DNA of 5,109 nt, from NCBI GenBank assembly GCA_019695435.1, contig JACTVF010000198.1:1-5109 (forward strand). The letters are read 5' to 3'. The notes below the pieces were generated by a model that was not told the DNA's origin, searched no databases, and saw only the letters and a list, made by a program, of their open reading frames with translations. The position numbers and the translations under genes are program-made. The stretch comes from Methanoregulaceae archaeon. GTDB taxonomy: Archaea; Halobacteriota; Methanomicrobia; Methanomicrobiales; Methanospirillaceae. Numbering within the stretch: position 1 is the stretch's first letter; the number at the start of each line of letters is the position of its first letter. This document shows positions 1 to 4,492 of this stretch, in pieces.

Positions 1-1778
1 CCGGACGGGATGTTGCCGAGGCGATTGAAAAGCAGGCACAGTACGGGGTCGATCTCTTCAACGTGGACGTGCGCCGGGACCAGCGGTTCATGGCCGAACG
101 TGGGATCTTCCCGTGTGCGGGAGAAGGTGATGACCGGTTCTCCCCGGAGATCAGGCACGATCTTTCCGTAATGGAAATCAATATCCGGGGCGACCCGGCG
201 CTCTCCCCGCACATTACGGAGATTGACGTACAGGGAGCACATTCAGAACACCTCAGAGGCAAGACCGGAGAAGTACTCGCCGATCTCTTCGGGCTTGTCA
301 AATCGGTTGATCCGGATGTCATCCTCATGCCGGATGCCGATACCTGGATGCCAAAGATCCGGACCCTGGCCCGGCAGTATGACCTCGTCATGCCGTTCTC
401 CCGGAACGGGAAGTACCGGCAGATGGACTCACGCTCGTACTGGAGTTACGGCCGGATGGAGCACAGGGAATCTGCTCTCATTCCTGACGGGCGTATCCTG
501 ATCGATACGGAACAGTCGTTCGTGTACCGGGAAGGCGGGCTTCCCGGGGTGCTCATGGCCGCCCGGCTCTCCGGACTCTCCCCAAACCTCGCGTCGCGGT
601 TCACGCCCGGCACGCTCATCAGCAGCTATGAGACCTATGAAGCGGTGAAGCAGGGGATCGCGGTGCCGTTCCGCAAGAGCGACCCGGAGCAGGTCCGTAA
701 GGTTGCGGCACTCCAGTCAGCCGACCGGGGCGGGATGATGTTCCAGCCGGTGCCCGGGACGTACGAGGATGTCGGGGAGATCGATTTCACTTCCATGTAT
801 CCCTCCATCATCGTGCAGGCGAACCTCTCTCCCGAAACGGTCGGGCACCCGGAGCGCCCGGGGTTCCTTCCTGCCGTGCTCAAGCCTCTGCTCGAACTTC
901 GTATCAAGACCAAGCAGCTCAGGAAAACCGACCCCCGGTTTGCCGGCACCGATGCGATCCTCAAGTGGATGCTTGTCACCTGCTTCGGGTACACGGGCTA
1001 CAGGAATGCGAAGTTCGGGAGGATCGAGGTGCACGAAGGCATCACGGGCCGGTCCCGGGAGATCCTGCTCCGGACAAAAGAGAGTGCAGAAGAGATGGGT
1101 TTTCGCGTGCTGCACGGGATCGTGGACTGCCTCTGGGTGCAGGGGTCACCGGTCGATGCACTCAGGGAACGGGTCGAGAAGGAGACCGGTCTATTCCTTG
1201 AAACCGAACACTTCGACTGGATCGTCTTCCTGCCGCTCGCGGACGGCTTTGGTGCCTACAACCGGTATTATGGCAGGCAGCCGGATGGCAGCATCAAGGT
1301 ACGGGGGATTGCCGCCCGGAGGCATGATACGCCTGAGTACGTGCGGGAGATGCAGCGCCGGATGCTCGCGGTGATGGCCCGCGCAAAAACGATCGCGGAA
1401 CTTGAAACGGCACGGGAAGAGGTTGTCGCAATTTACCGGGAAACAGTAAACGACCTGCCTGCAGTGGATTCCCGGCAGATGGTGATCAACCGCCGGATCA
1501 GCCGGCTCACGTACACCCACCGGTGCATCGAAGGCGCGGCCGTGCAGGCATACCGGGATCACAGGATCGGGATCGCGCCCGGCATGAAGATCCGGTACGT
1601 CGTGGCCGATGCCCGGCGGTACCGGGTGGAACCGGCCTGGCATGCGACTGCGTTTGATGTCCTGTTCTACCGGGGACTTATCGATAAAGCGTATGCGGAG
1701 ATAGCGTATGCGTTTCCCCCGGGGGGGTACCCCTCTCCCCCATCCGTCGCCACATCGCTTAACGCACAGCAGGAATAA
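1..1778 (+). CDS. Archaeal family B DNA polymerase, PolB2-like (degenerate active sites), 5'-truncated by window edge
   Basis: The frame is open from base 3 to the TAA at 1776-1778, giving 591 visible residues. There is no reason to start at the GTG at 63, because homology-like sequence (GVDLFNVDVRRDQRF) runs across it; the N-terminal domain lies outside the window. The order of a family B polymerase is visible: a 3'-5' exonuclease region (about 160-650), motif A DFTSMYPSII (Asp at 783-785), motif B region (Lys at 963-965), motif C region (about 1110-1140), then a thumb-like part with VRGIAARR. Key residues are missing. Exo I has E-I-N instead of D-x-E (174-182), the Exo II Asp is Met (348-350), and the Exo III Asp is Gly (537-539). 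The motif B Asn-Ser is Val-Thr (975-980). Motif C reads HGIVDC instead of YGDTDS, so only the second Asp (1125-1127) remains. This pattern matches the archaeal PolB2 group, described as inactivated, although a crenarchaeal member has been linked to damage tolerance. Inference: a non-replicative, repair-associated or structural polymerase paralogue without proofreading. Confidence 0.9.
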   Translation, partial: GRDVAEAIEKQAQYGVDLFNVDVRRDQRFMAERGIFPCAGEGDDRFSPEIRHDLSVMEINIRGDPALSPHITEIDVQGAHSEHLRGKTGEVLADLFGLVKSVDPDVILMPDADTWMPKIRTLARQYDLVMPFSRNGKYRQMDSRSYWSYGRMEHRESALIPDGRILIDTEQSFVYREGGLPGVLMAARLSGLSPNLASRFTPGTLISSYETYEAVKQGIAVPFRKSDPEQVRKVAALQSADRGGMMFQPVPGTYEDVGEIDFTSMYPSIIVQANLSPETVGHPERPGFLPAVLKPLLELRIKTKQLRKTDPRFAGTDAILKWMLVTCFGYTGYRNAKFGRIEVHEGITGRSREILLRTKESAEEMGFRVLHGIVDCLWVQGSPVDALRERVEKETGLFLETEHFDWIVFLPLADGFGAYNRYYGRQPDGSIKVRGIAARRHDTPEYVREMQRRMLAVMARAKTIAELETAREEVVAIYRETVNDLPAVDSRQMVINRRISRLTYTHRCIEGAAVQAYRDHRIGIAPGMKIRYVVADARRYRVEPAWHATAFDVLFYRGLIDKAYAEIAYAFPPGGYPSPPSVATSLNAQQE

Positions 1779-1809
1779 AAAAACCTGTGCCGGTATGCGC
1801 CAGGAAGAT

Positions 1810-1853
1810 CGATAAACATTATGTCATGAGCGAGACCTTTGCTGGTTATACAC
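1810..1853 (+). promoter_or_regulatory. Possible archaeal promoter(s) of the RNase III-like gene
   Basis: Two AT-rich candidates lie in the 96-base gap after the polymerase gene: TAAACATTAT (1813-1822) and GTTATACA (1845-1852). An archaeal TATA box sits about 25 nt before the transcription start. The first would give a leader of about 30 nt, which fits the G-rich ribosome-binding site at 1863-1867; the second would give an almost leaderless transcript. Neither is a strong match, so this is a guess based on position and composition. Confidence 0.25.
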
Positions 1854-1862
1854 TACTAAAAA

Positions 1863-1867
1863 GGGGG
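1863..1867 (+). promoter_or_regulatory. Probable ribosome binding site of the RNase III-like gene
   Basis: A GGGGG run lies 7 nt before the ATG at 1875 and supports that start. Pairing with the CCUCC end of 16S rRNA needs one G-U pair. The bases immediately after it, GGATCACCT (1866-1874), are identical to the 16S 3' end rather than complementary to it, which is odd. Confidence 0.5.
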
Positions 1868-1874
1868 ATCACCT

Positions 1875-2399
1875 ATGGAAGATAAAGATACTACCGAATG
1901 GATCAAATATCGGGATGAAGTATGTTATCCTGTCGAAAAATATCTCCTTGGTTATGCAGTCCGGAATAAAGAGCGCCTTATTAGTGCAATAATAAGTAAC
2001 GCTTTCCTGAATGAGAGTGTTGATTTTGAACAACTCAGGAAAATCCCGGAGGATAAGAGCTTGGAAACGATTGGTGATTTTGTTCTGGATTATGTAATAA
2101 TCGAAAATTTTCCCAAAAAAGAAAGCACGACTCCAAAGGAGATCAATGATTTCAGGGAATTTTATGGAAATAACAAAACCCTTCACTGGTTCTCAAAAGA
2201 TTGTATTCATTTACAGAATTACCTGCTCTGGGGTCCTGATGAAAGAAGACAACAAAAATGGGATCAACGAACGACGCTTATGTTAGCGGATCGTTTTGAG
2301 ATGCTGATCGCTGTAATATATCTTGAAAAGGGCATTGATGCCGTCAGGGAATTTTTGGGAAAACATAAATTTTTCGAAGAGATTGGCAAATTAAAATAA
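1875..2399 (+). CDS. Stand-alone RNase III-domain protein (174 aa, no dsRNA-binding domain)
   Basis: RNase III enzymes cut double-stranded RNA, using acidic residues that bind Mg2+. The signature helix appears as SLETIGDFVLDYVIIE (residues 62-77), matching the family's ERLEFLGDAVL. The second acidic motif is LADRFEMLIAVIYLEKG (137-153), matching LADxFEALIGAIYLD. Between them, NNKTL (99-103) and YLLWGPDE (116-123) match the usual NN.TL and YLLLGxGE. Of the catalytic set in E. coli RNase III, equivalents of E41 (E64), D45 (D68), D114 (D139) and E117 (E142) are kept, the E38 position is Lys (K61), and the E65 position seems lost. The protein ends right after the endonuclease domain, so there is no dsRBD, as in mini-RNase III. 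The gene is clearly more AT-rich than its neighbours, with many AAA, ATA and TTT codons. RNase III is uncommon in Archaea, so lateral acquisition is likely (inference). Substrate unknown. The start is backed by a G-rich RBS. Confidence 0.82.
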   Translation: MEDKDTTEWIKYRDEVCYPVEKYLLGYAVRNKERLISAIISNAFLNESVDFEQLRKIPEDKSLETIGDFVLDYVIIENFPKKESTTPKEINDFREFYGNNKTLHWFSKDCIHLQNYLLWGPDERRQQKWDQRTTLMLADRFEMLIAVIYLEKGIDAVREFLGKHKFFEEIGKLK

Positions 2400-2526
2400 G
2401 AGATCTGACTCCCGGGAAATTGTATAATGGAAGGAACCTGGAATTCTCTTTTCAGGGTATTAAAACCAACAATCTACCCCCACAAGCTGTAAGTGCCAAA
2501 CGAAGATCTCAAGCGGGAATTTCTTT

Positions 2527-2581
2527 GAACTGTACCGGAAAGCGCCGGAGTATCAGTTCAGGAACGGTCAATAATTTTTTT
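2527..2581 (+). terminator. Bulged hairpin followed by T7, possible 3' end of the RNase III-like transcript
   Basis: GAACTG-TAC-CGG (2527-2538) can pair with CCG (2545-2547), GTA (2550-2552) and CAGTTC (2554-2559), giving 12 base pairs with two small bulges around a 6-nt loop. A run of seven T follows at 2575-2581. T-tracts are the main archaeal termination signal. The 15-nt gap between hairpin and T-tract is longer than in a classic intrinsic terminator, so the hairpin may be a separate 3' UTR element. Confidence 0.4.
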
Positions 2582-2650
2582 GAACTAAACCCCGGGGCCA
2601 AACCCATGCATCACTGACCGCCAGTCCCGTTTGAGCGTTCTCTTCTTCCG

Positions 2651-2672
2651 ACACCCCAAAAAACGCCCGTAA
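2651..2672 (-). repeat. Left arm of an inverted repeat pair (REP/MITE-like)
   Basis: Read on the minus strand this 22-mer runs TTACGGGCG then TTTTTTGGGGTGT. It matches the plus-strand sequence at 2922-2943 at 20 of 22 positions. On the minus strand the similarity continues upstream with ACGG, separated from the core by TT where the other copy has AGCCCG. The pair spans 293 bp. No target-site duplication is visible outside the arms. Confidence 0.6.
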
Positions 2673-2913
2673 AACCGTCCGATTGTAATCCCCAAAAATC
2701 TGGCCGCTTAAAAGCCCCTGTTTGCCAAAATACGCCAAATTTGAGCCCCATATAACACTCATTATGACCCCATAGAAGCCCTATAGCGGCCATTATTTCC
2801 TTCATCAACAGAAAACCCATGCGGGCCATGCTTCGGGCCTTAAAATCGCACTATGAGATCGTTTTATTTCGTCCGATTGACAAAATACGGCTGATTAGGG
2901 GTTATTCTGAAAC

Positions 2914-2936
2914 GGAGCCCGTTACGGGCTTCTTTT
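2914..2936 (+). terminator. Terminator-like hairpin with T4
   Basis: GGAGCCCG (2914-2921) pairs with CGGGCTTC (2925-2932) through a 3-nt TTA loop: 8 bp including one G-T wobble. TTTT follows at 2933-2936. No protein gene on the plus strand ends nearby, so it would terminate either long read-through from the RNase III gene or an unannotated small RNA. It also forms part of the repeat arm, so it may be no terminator at all. Confidence 0.4.
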
Positions 2937-2943
2937 GGGGTGT
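2922..2943 (+). repeat. Right arm of the inverted repeat pair
   Basis: The plus-strand 22-mer runs TTACGGGCT then TCTTTTGGGGTGT, the inverted partner of 2651-2672 with two mismatches. This copy keeps the full palindrome AGCCCG-TTA-CGGGCT, which the left copy has lost. That suggests a hairpin-type extragenic repeat, present twice in opposite orientation. Confidence 0.6.
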
Positions 2944-3073
2944 GAGGGAGGTAATCGGGGGCCGGACTGGGCCCGGATTGGACCGGGAGGGAAGAGGTGG
3001 TTTATGGGGGAACAACGCCGGAGACAGGGTTTCCCGGTCAGGGAGGCGATTGCTACCCGCAGCTGAGAAATCA

Positions 3074-3090
3074 GGTTAAAATTTAATTGA
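3074..3090 (+). promoter_or_regulatory. AT-rich promoter-like block left of the inserted element
   Basis: GTTAAAATTTAATTGAT is the only strongly TATA-like plus-strand sequence just outside the left direct repeat of the mobile unit. If the unit and one CTGATCATC copy are removed, the block lies about 56 nt before the TPR gene start at 4073, a good distance for an archaeal TATA box with a 30-nt leader. Whether it was that gene's promoter is an inference. Confidence 0.35.
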
Positions 3091-3098
3091 TGAGGTCC

Positions 3099-3107
3099 CT
3101 GATCATC
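3099..3107 (+). repeat. Left target-site duplication, CTGATCATC
   Basis: This 9-mer directly abuts the left terminal inverted repeat and is repeated exactly at 4028-4036, directly abutting the right one. The identity extends by CC (CCCTGATCATC at 3097-3107 and 4026-4036), but those two bases belong to the terminal repeat on the right side. The site contains the palindrome TGATCA. Confidence 0.8.
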
Positions 3108-3124
3108 GGCTTTGCACATAAAGT
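3108..3124 (-). repeat. Left terminal inverted repeat of the cassette
   Basis: GGCTTTGCACATAAAGT. Its inverse matches 4011-4027 with one mismatch. The inner 14 bases also pair perfectly with ACTTTATGTGCAAA at 3139-3152, making a 14-bp hairpin around a 14-nt T-rich loop containing nine T. Confidence 0.8.
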
Positions 3125-3138
3125 ACTTTTTTTTTCCG

Positions 3139-3152
3139 ACTTTATGTGCAAA
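3139..3152 (+). repeat. Left subterminal copy of the terminal motif
   Basis: ACTTTATGTGCAAA, an exact inverted copy of 3111-3124. A weaker direct copy of the first half, ACTTTATATAC, follows at 3160-3170. Such subterminal copies often serve as transposase-binding sites; that role is inferred here. Confidence 0.7.
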
Positions 3153-3192
3153 ATCAATAACTTTATATACTATTTCTAAAGCAGTCAAGGCT

Positions 3193-3852
3193 TTATACTG
3201 TGAGCTCGTCGCCAGCTTTCATCAGTACGACCTTGATCCCCGGCGCGGCGGAGATCATCTTCTCTCTGAACCGCGTGGGGTTTGCCCGGTTCTGGTGCAT
3301 AGGCACGACGACCTTCGGCCCGATGGCGATTGCCGCCTTCACGGCGTCTTCGATGTTCATTGTCACCAGGCCGCTGACGGGCAGAAGTGCCACGTCAACC
3401 GGCCCCAGCGATGACATCTCCGGGATAAAATCGGTATCGCCCGCGTGATAGATCGTCATCCCGCCCACGGTGACGAGGTAGCCGACACAGGCGCCTTTAC
3501 CGTGTAAAAGATGACGAATAGCCCCCCGATTATAAGCCGCCGTCGCCCTGACGCTGATCTCTCCAACGGCGATCTCATCGCCGGGTGACATTGTATGGAT
3601 ATTCCTGCGCAGCGTTCTCGCACAGGATGACGGGCCCGCTATCGTCGTATTATCGCGACAAAAGTCCCCTACCGCCCGCGGGTCGCAATGGTCCATATGA
3701 GCGTGGGTCAGGAGGATGAGATCGGCCTGATCGCCTGGCACAGCGCCCCTTTTTGCCATGCGGACGTAGGCAGGGTCAATCTGAGCGACACGGTCGCCAG
3801 CCTTGATCTCGAACCATGACTGGTTAGACAGTCGCTTGATAGTCACCGACAT
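3193..3852 (-). CDS. MBL-fold metal-dependent hydrolase, UlaG-like (COG2220-type)
   Basis: This is a cytoplasmic-looking metallo-beta-lactamase-fold hydrolase; the family includes L-ascorbate-6-phosphate lactonase, but the substrate here is unknown. Counting from the chosen ATG, the metal-binding motif HAHMDH is at residues 50-55, the UlaG-type AYN at 106-108, YHAGDTD at 135-141 with the metal-ligand Asp at 139, and VPMH with the last ligand His at 186. All expected ligands are present, so it should be active. There is no signal peptide or membrane segment. The frame extends five codons to an ATG at 3865-3867. I prefer the ATG at 3850-3852 because GGTGA, a good archaeal Shine-Dalgarno, lies 8 nt before it and MSVTIKRLSNQSWFEI matches the family's usual start. 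The 3867 start would suit a leaderless mRNA. It is the only gene inside the transposon-like unit and is transcribed opposite to its neighbours. Confidence 0.9.
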   Translation of the reverse strand: MSVTIKRLSNQSWFEIKAGDRVAQIDPAYVRMAKRGAVPGDQADLILLTHAHMDHCDPRAVGDFCRDNTTIAGPSSCARTLRRNIHTMSPGDEIAVGEISVRATAAYNRGAIRHLLHGKGACVGYLVTVGGMTIYHAGDTDFIPEMSSLGPVDVALLPVSGLVTMNIEDAVKAAIAIGPKVVVPMHQNRANPTRFREKMISAAPGIKVVLMKAGDELTV

Positions 3853-3860
3853 AATCCTAG

Positions 3861-3865
3861 TCACC
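3861..3865 (-). promoter_or_regulatory. Ribosome binding site GGTGA deciding the hydrolase start
   Basis: On the minus strand GGTGA pairs with UCACC in the 16S 3' end and lies 8 nt before the ATG at 3850-3852. It overlaps the alternative upstream ATG (3865-3867), so the two starts exclude each other in use. Confidence 0.55.
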
Positions 3866-3884
3866 ATGCCTTTGATCGACAGAC

Positions 3885-3900
3885 ATAGTTAAATAGTATC
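3885..3900 (-). promoter_or_regulatory. Candidate TATA box of the hydrolase gene
   Basis: On the minus strand GATACTATTTAACTAT contains TATTTAAC (3895-3888). About 25 nt downstream, the expected transcription start falls near 3866. This predicts either a leaderless mRNA at the 3867 ATG or a leader of about 14 nt for the 3852 ATG. The promoter lies inside the mobile unit, so the passenger carries its own expression signals. Confidence 0.45.
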
Positions 3901-3961
3901 CGCTCGAGTTGACATGGTTCAAAAAGTCGGGCTGTCTGCATGGACGGATCGTTTGAAGGAG

Positions 3962-3977
3962 ACTTTGCACCAAATGT
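3962..3977 (-). repeat. Right subterminal copy 1 of the terminal motif
   Basis: Its inverse, ACATTTGGTGCAAAGT, matches the right terminal motif at 13 of 16 positions. CTTTGCACC (3963-3971) pairs perfectly with GGTGCAAAG (4017-4025 region) of the right terminal repeat. Confidence 0.6.
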
Positions 3978-3990
3978 ATTGTTTTCAACG

Positions 3991-4006
3991 ACATTAGGTA
4001 CAGACT
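3991..4006 (+). repeat. Right subterminal copy 2 of the terminal motif (diverged)
   Basis: ACATTAGGTACAGACT matches the right terminal motif at 11 of 16 positions in direct orientation, 20 bp (about two helical turns) before it. Confidence 0.45.
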
Positions 4007-4010
4007 TGGG

Positions 4011-4027
4011 ACTTTAGGTGCAAAGCC
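4011..4027 (+). repeat. Right terminal inverted repeat of the cassette
   Basis: ACTTTAGGTGCAAAGCC, inverse of 3108-3124 with one mismatch (G for T at 4017). It is directly followed by the right CTGATCATC. Confidence 0.8.
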
Positions 4028-4036
4028 CTGATCATC
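4028..4036 (+). repeat. Right target-site duplication, CTGATCATC
   Basis: Exact copy of 3099-3107, abutting the right terminal repeat. It lies 36 nt before the TPR start codon, so the cassette sits in that gene's 5' region. Confidence 0.8.
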
Positions 4037-4072
4037 ACAACCTTCATCCACTACGATCACGACACGATACAT

Positions 4073-4492
4073 ATGCCCGATGCCGAAGACCTGTTCCGTG
4101 AGGCAACCGGACTCGCCGAACAGGGTCAGCTGGACGAGGCACTCGCCCGGTTCCAGGCACTGGTGAGAACCGATGCCAACAACGCAATGATCTGGAATAA
4201 TATCGGCATCATCCAGCTCAGGCAGGGAAAATACCTTGATGCGGTGAATGCCTTCGGGCAGGCAACCGACATCGATCCGCACTTCACCAGCGCATGGTTC
4301 AACAAGAGCCTGGCACTCGTGCATCTCGGGAAAGATATAGAGGCACTCCATGCTCTTGATAAAGTCCTGAAGTTGAATCCGCACGATAACGAGGCACAGT
4401 CCCAGCGGGCGTTGATTGTCCGGAAGATGGCACAGGTCAGCGATACGCAGAAAACGGATTCACAATCCGCGCAGTCCCACTTGCGGGTATAA
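4073..4492 (+). CDS. Small TPR-repeat protein (139 aa)
   Basis: Tetratricopeptide repeats are helix-turn-helix units that mediate protein-protein contacts. Three are visible: residues about 4-38 (AEQGQLDEALARFQ), 39-72 (WNNIGIIQLRQGKYLDAVNAF, ending in DIDPHF) and 73-106 (AWFNKSLALVHLGK, ending in KLNPHD). The consensus W/L/G/Y/A/F/A/P pattern is good in repeat 2. A polar, Gln/Ser-rich C-terminal tail of about 30 residues follows. There is no signal peptide or membrane segment. Three repeats is the usual minimum for a stable groove, so it is probably an adaptor; its partner is unknown. The ATG at 4073 is the natural start of the first helix, but no clear Shine-Dalgarno precedes it. Only 36 nt of non-element sequence lie between the right direct repeat and the ATG, so expression must now depend on the element's right end or on a leaderless start. 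Confidence 0.88.
   Translation: MPDAEDLFREATGLAEQGQLDEALARFQALVRTDANNAMIWNNIGIIQLRQGKYLDAVNAFGQATDIDPHFTSAWFNKSLALVHLGKDIEALHALDKVLKLNPHDNEAQSQRALIVRKMAQVSDTQKTDSQSAQSHLRV

Larger units (their letters stand above)
2400..3098. other. Gene-poor spacer of about 700 bases with repeats and hairpins
   Basis: Open frames here are at most 88 codons, overlap each other on both strands, and show no recognisable family or convincing ribosome-binding site. The spacer contains a bulged hairpin plus T-tract (2527-2581), an inverted repeat pair (2651-2672 and 2922-2943), a 10-bp direct repeat CGTCCGATTG (2676-2685 and 2870-2879), a terminator-like hairpin (2914-2936), and a G-rich plus-strand stretch (2944-3010). 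Composition shifts from AT-rich on the left to GC-rich near 2940-3060. It looks like an accumulation of extragenic repeat material, possibly with a small RNA. Confidence 0.6.
3108..4027. mobile_element. 920-bp transposon-like cassette without transposase, carrying an MBL-fold hydrolase gene
   Basis: The unit is bounded by GGCTTTGCACATAAAGT (3108-3124) and its inverse ACTTTAGGTGCAAAGCC (4011-4027), which match at 16 of 17 positions. A perfect 9-bp direct repeat abuts both ends. That combination is the hallmark of DDE-transposase insertion. Inside there is one credible gene, the hydrolase at 3193-3852 on the minus strand, and no transposase or recombinase. This fits the definition of a mobile insertion cassette (terminal repeats around a passenger gene, mobilised in trans). 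Alternatives are an IS whose transposase was replaced, or a composite of two MITE-like ends. Neither end alone has its own duplication, which favours a single insertion event. The IS family is not assigned; a GG-starting end with 9-bp duplication is compatible with several. Confidence 0.78.

Noticed and set aside
2420..2617. 65-codon plus-strand open frame after the RNase III-like gene
   Set aside because: No family resemblance, no ribosome-binding site, basic low-information composition, and it contains the hairpin at 2527-2559; more likely 3' UTR.
2568..2829. Two overlapping minus-strand frames of 64 and 72 codons with FFGV/FWGV peptides
   Set aside because: The FWGV peptide comes from translating the inverted repeat arm, and the same peptide appears on the plus strand at the other arm. 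No conserved domain.
2944..3010. Plus-strand G-rich stretch as a G-quadruplex
   Set aside because: The G-runs are separated by long, uneven loops; nothing else supports a functional quadruplex.
3097..3107. An 11-bp rather than 9-bp target duplication (CCCTGATCATC)
   Set aside because: The two extra C on the right belong to the terminal repeat GCAAAGCC, so 9 bp is the consistent reading with symmetrical ends.
2922..3188. 88-codon minus-strand frame
   Set aside because: It runs across the left cassette end and target duplication, so it is a chance junction product without family features.
3112..3448. Plus-strand frames of 100 and 82 codons
   Set aside because: They are antisense to the well-supported hydrolase gene, whose HAHMDH and HAGDTD motifs fix the real strand.
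4455..4469. Perfect hairpin CGGATT-CAC-AATCCG near the TPR stop
   Set aside because: It lies inside the coding tail, has no T-tract after it, and a 6-bp palindrome is expected by chance.
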